Below the pieces are notes generated by a model. The model had not been told where the DNA came from and did not search any database. It saw nothing but the letters and a program-made list of their open reading frames with translations. The position numbers and the translations under genes are program-made. A stretch of 20,000 nt of DNA, from positions 1 to 20,000 of the forward strand of contig VIGQ01000954.1 in the NCBI GenBank assembly GCA_009663005.1, in the 5' to 3' direction. The DNA comes from Actinidia chinensis. Its lineage: Eukaryota; Streptophyta; Magnoliopsida; Ericales; Actinidiaceae. Shown here piece after piece: positions 17,828 to 20,000 of this stretch; positions within the stretch are counted from its first letter, which is position 1, and every line of letters starts with the position of its first letter.

Positions 17828-19722
17828 CGATATAGGTATTGAGGTGTGTTCGTATGTAACTTTGAATTTGTTCTATTGATAATCTTATTGTCGTGCCAGA
17901 TCTTCTGTTTTCAAATGCATCGTTCTCTCCAATTTGAAGTGAGAATGATTCTGGGTTTCAAAAATGTATCGTTTTTGTTAGAGTTAGCGTTTAATTTCCC
18001 TTTCCTTTTTTTTTGTATGATTTTCGAACGTTGAGAAAGTAGCGTTGGGGCTAAGCTTAATAATAATTTGGCCACTATCAGGTTTTGAGTTGTCAACCTT
18101 CTCTGTTTTCTGGGTATTGTTTTTTATTTATTTTTTAAATTCCATTTTAATTGTTAATGTATTTATTCTTATCAGTGTGTACTCCGTACCCCCCTTTTAC
18201 CTGTGAACTTTGGGGTTCTTATATGGTTCATTGAACAGTGCATATTTTTTTTAAAACATTTTTGAGATAAAAATCAAGATTTTAGAATCCTAACGAAAGG
18301 TCTTGTAAAACTCTCGAATTAAAATGTTCTAAATGAAGTGAAATTGGCAATTACGCGGACCAACTTTACGGAAATGGGATTTGATGATACAGGGTAATTC
18401 AATTATAGGCTTTGTGATATTGTGTCTCATACTGACAATTACAATAATACTTATCTCCTTTGTAGCAATCTGTTGGAGCTTCAGACAACACTATGTCATT
18501 TTCTAATTTGATGTGGACAAATATTCTTACTAGGTTTAACTATTTGTAGACTAGTAACACCGTGTAAAAGGAAGAATTTTGGAGGTTACCATATGAATTC
18601 CTTTTTTCTGGGACTTTTGTTGTGCACTGTGAAGAAACTTTTTTGTGCTACTATAGGACATGCTGAGGCAACCCTCCAATGGGCCGGCATAATTTGAGTA
18701 CCGTGACAATTTTAATCTTTTGAAAAGAGGAGAAAATTTTCAAGTTTGCAATGGTATTTAAATTACAAATTCTTCCGTGTTGACAATGTTCATTCTGATT
18801 GTCTTTAATGCTTTATGAAATTAATCGTTGTTACTCTTCTGAATGTTGATGGTTGTAACGGGGATGAATAGCTATCGATACTAAGGTGGTTTAACTAAGA
18901 ACTCCCCAACTGTAGAGCCTTGCAGCCATTGATAAGACGAGTTGCCTTAAAATGCCGTTTCTTGGAGAGGTAGTAAGCATCAGCTCCCCCCCCCGACATT
19001 TTTTGCATAAGAATCATGGTGAAATATAGTAGTGTTTAGTTGGTGGTCAAGGGTTGTGTCTAGGTATGGTTTTGACCAAACATTTACACCACAAGCCGAA
19101 GACTTGATTCTTGTGCTTGAACCTTATGCATGTACTATGAGTAGAAACCCTGCCATCTCTCCTGGTCATGACTTGTACTTTTGTACATATCCAAATTTTA
19201 ATCTTTTCTTTTTTTCTTTTTTTAAACAATGGGGGGCGCATTGGAGTCTGGGGATACATGTGAGACGCACTTTGAGTCTTTTTAATATTTGAATTTAGGA
19301 TTCTTAAAACTTCGTATGGTTATTTATGTCTATATTGTATCATATCCATGTCTTGTGTCTCTCCAATTTTCTTTAGCTCTAGCTATGCTTACAACACCTA
19401 TTAGTTGTACCCTTCTCAAACTTTAAAAAAAAAATACAGAAATGAATTTTACGATAAACTTAGCTTTATTCCATTTTGTTTAATCCCATGAAAAATATGA
19501 GAGCATTATTACTTGAATTGATTTTGGTTGTACATTTTGTTTTGTGTTTCTTCTTCTTTCTACTGATATTTCTCTGCCTTTTTCTTGAATCTGCCTGCAT
19601 TGTCTTTGCCGAGTCTTTCTTTCTTTTGGAAACTTGCTTTTTCTAACTGCTGCTTATTTGATAATATTGGACATTGTCCACAGTAGTCATGTCTGTGGTG
19701 ATTGTTGTTCTGGTTTCCGCAG
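17828..19722 (+). other. Probable leader introns of the downstream gene
   Basis: A donor-like TATAG/GTATTG at 17836 follows the CT leader. Possible small untranslated exons are 18467-18530 (after TTTGTAG, before a GT at 18531) and 18924-18969 (after TTGCAG, before GTAGTAAG), neither confirmed. A run of nine C is at 18986-18994. The open frames near 19032-19292 and 17846-18034 have no recognisable domain. I see no convincing coding exon in this stretch. Confidence 0.35.
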
Positions 19723-20000
19723 ATATCCCACCTTCTTTGTGTTTGAGAGGACAGGTCCCACAATTACAGACTTGTTTTAATTTTTTAATTTTCCAATGGG
19801 GGATCCAGAAAATACCTTCAAACTTCAAAGAAGAGGGCCCGCTGGGCTGGAACTGTCCCTCGAGATAACCCCGTCTGATGACTCTGATGATCTTCTGAAC
19901 AGAGACTGGAACTTGTCAAGAAGCTAGTGATTAGTTGCTAGGCAAATAGAAGAATTCTCAAAGTTCGTTCGTCCGCAAACCATCGTCAACCCCCATCAGC
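19723..20000 (+). CDS. First coding exon of an unrecognised plant protein, running off the right edge
   Basis: After a CCGCAG acceptor ending at 19722, about 70 AT-rich bases lead to an ATG at 19796. The frame reads MGDPENTFKLQRRGPAGLEL, then SLEITPSDDSDDLLNRDWNL, reaches TAG TGA at 19925-19930, and in the same frame continues as LVARQIEEFSKFVRPQTIVN then PHQ to the edge. The continuation is so protein-like that the two stops are probably local errors or a damaged spot, as in the coatomer exons. The N-terminal part is acidic with a DDSDD cluster; the second part looks helical. I do not recognise the family. The leader with CT repeats at 17778 is the likely start of this gene. Confidence 0.5.

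Noticed and set aside
19032..19292. 86-codon open frame (with ..AEDLILVLEPYAC..)
   Set aside because: It has no recognisable domain, ends in a T-rich tract and overlaps an open frame on the other strand; too weak to call an exon.
1..20000. CRISPR arrays, bacterial operons, rRNA, viral or retrotransposon polymerase genes
   Set aside because: No spaced repeats, ribosome-binding patterns, rRNA motifs or reverse-transcriptase/integrase motifs were seen; exon-intron structure shows plant nuclear DNA.

Overview
The window looks like nuclear DNA of a flowering plant. It is AT-rich, with many short GT..AG introns, T-rich tracts, telo-box promoter motifs and (GT)n/(CT)n microsatellites beside transcription starts. 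I cannot place the species. No open frame exceeds about 125 codons. This reflects the sequence itself: clearly recognisable exons are broken every 10-30 bases by one-base insertions or deletions.

The centre (about 2870-14420, + strand) is one gene for the beta-prime subunit of the COPI coatomer (beta'-COP, COPB2 family), which I read as 24 coding exons between the ATG at 3098 and the TAA at 14252. The exon pieces add up to about 2.84 kb, close to the usual length of about 900-930 codons. They give, in order, two WD40 propellers, an alpha-solenoid and an acidic tail. Almost every exon boundary has a usable splice site, but most exons carry frame-breaking one-base indels and a few boundaries look damaged. 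One-base indels at least match substitutions in number while the residues read out stay conserved, so uncorrected long-read error is more likely than ordinary pseudogene decay. True decay is not excluded.

At the left edge (1-about 1530) lies a second, more diverged beta'-COP copy in the same orientation. It enters the window inside a WD40 exon, follows the same exon order through five exons, and loses homology part-way through the fifth. The locus is therefore a head-to-tail duplication with a truncated upstream copy. Between the copies (1560-2870) are stem-loop-rich DNA, a GC-rich island open on both strands, and the promoter of the main gene (TATA-like run, telo-boxes).

The main gene has several long introns (3, 4, 8, 11 and 21 in the entries below are described where informative). 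Intron 21 (12128-13146) holds an AT-rich stretch with a TATA-like site, followed by a protein-like open frame of about 250 bases unrelated to coatomer. Intron 4 holds a compact pair of hairpins.

Downstream (14420-17700) I find no gene, only AT-rich intergenic DNA and a 30/31-bp tandem repeat at 16917. From about 17670 a second plant promoter begins (TATA box, inverse telo-box, CT-rich leader). It leads to a probable coding start at 19796 of an unrecognised protein that runs off the right edge.
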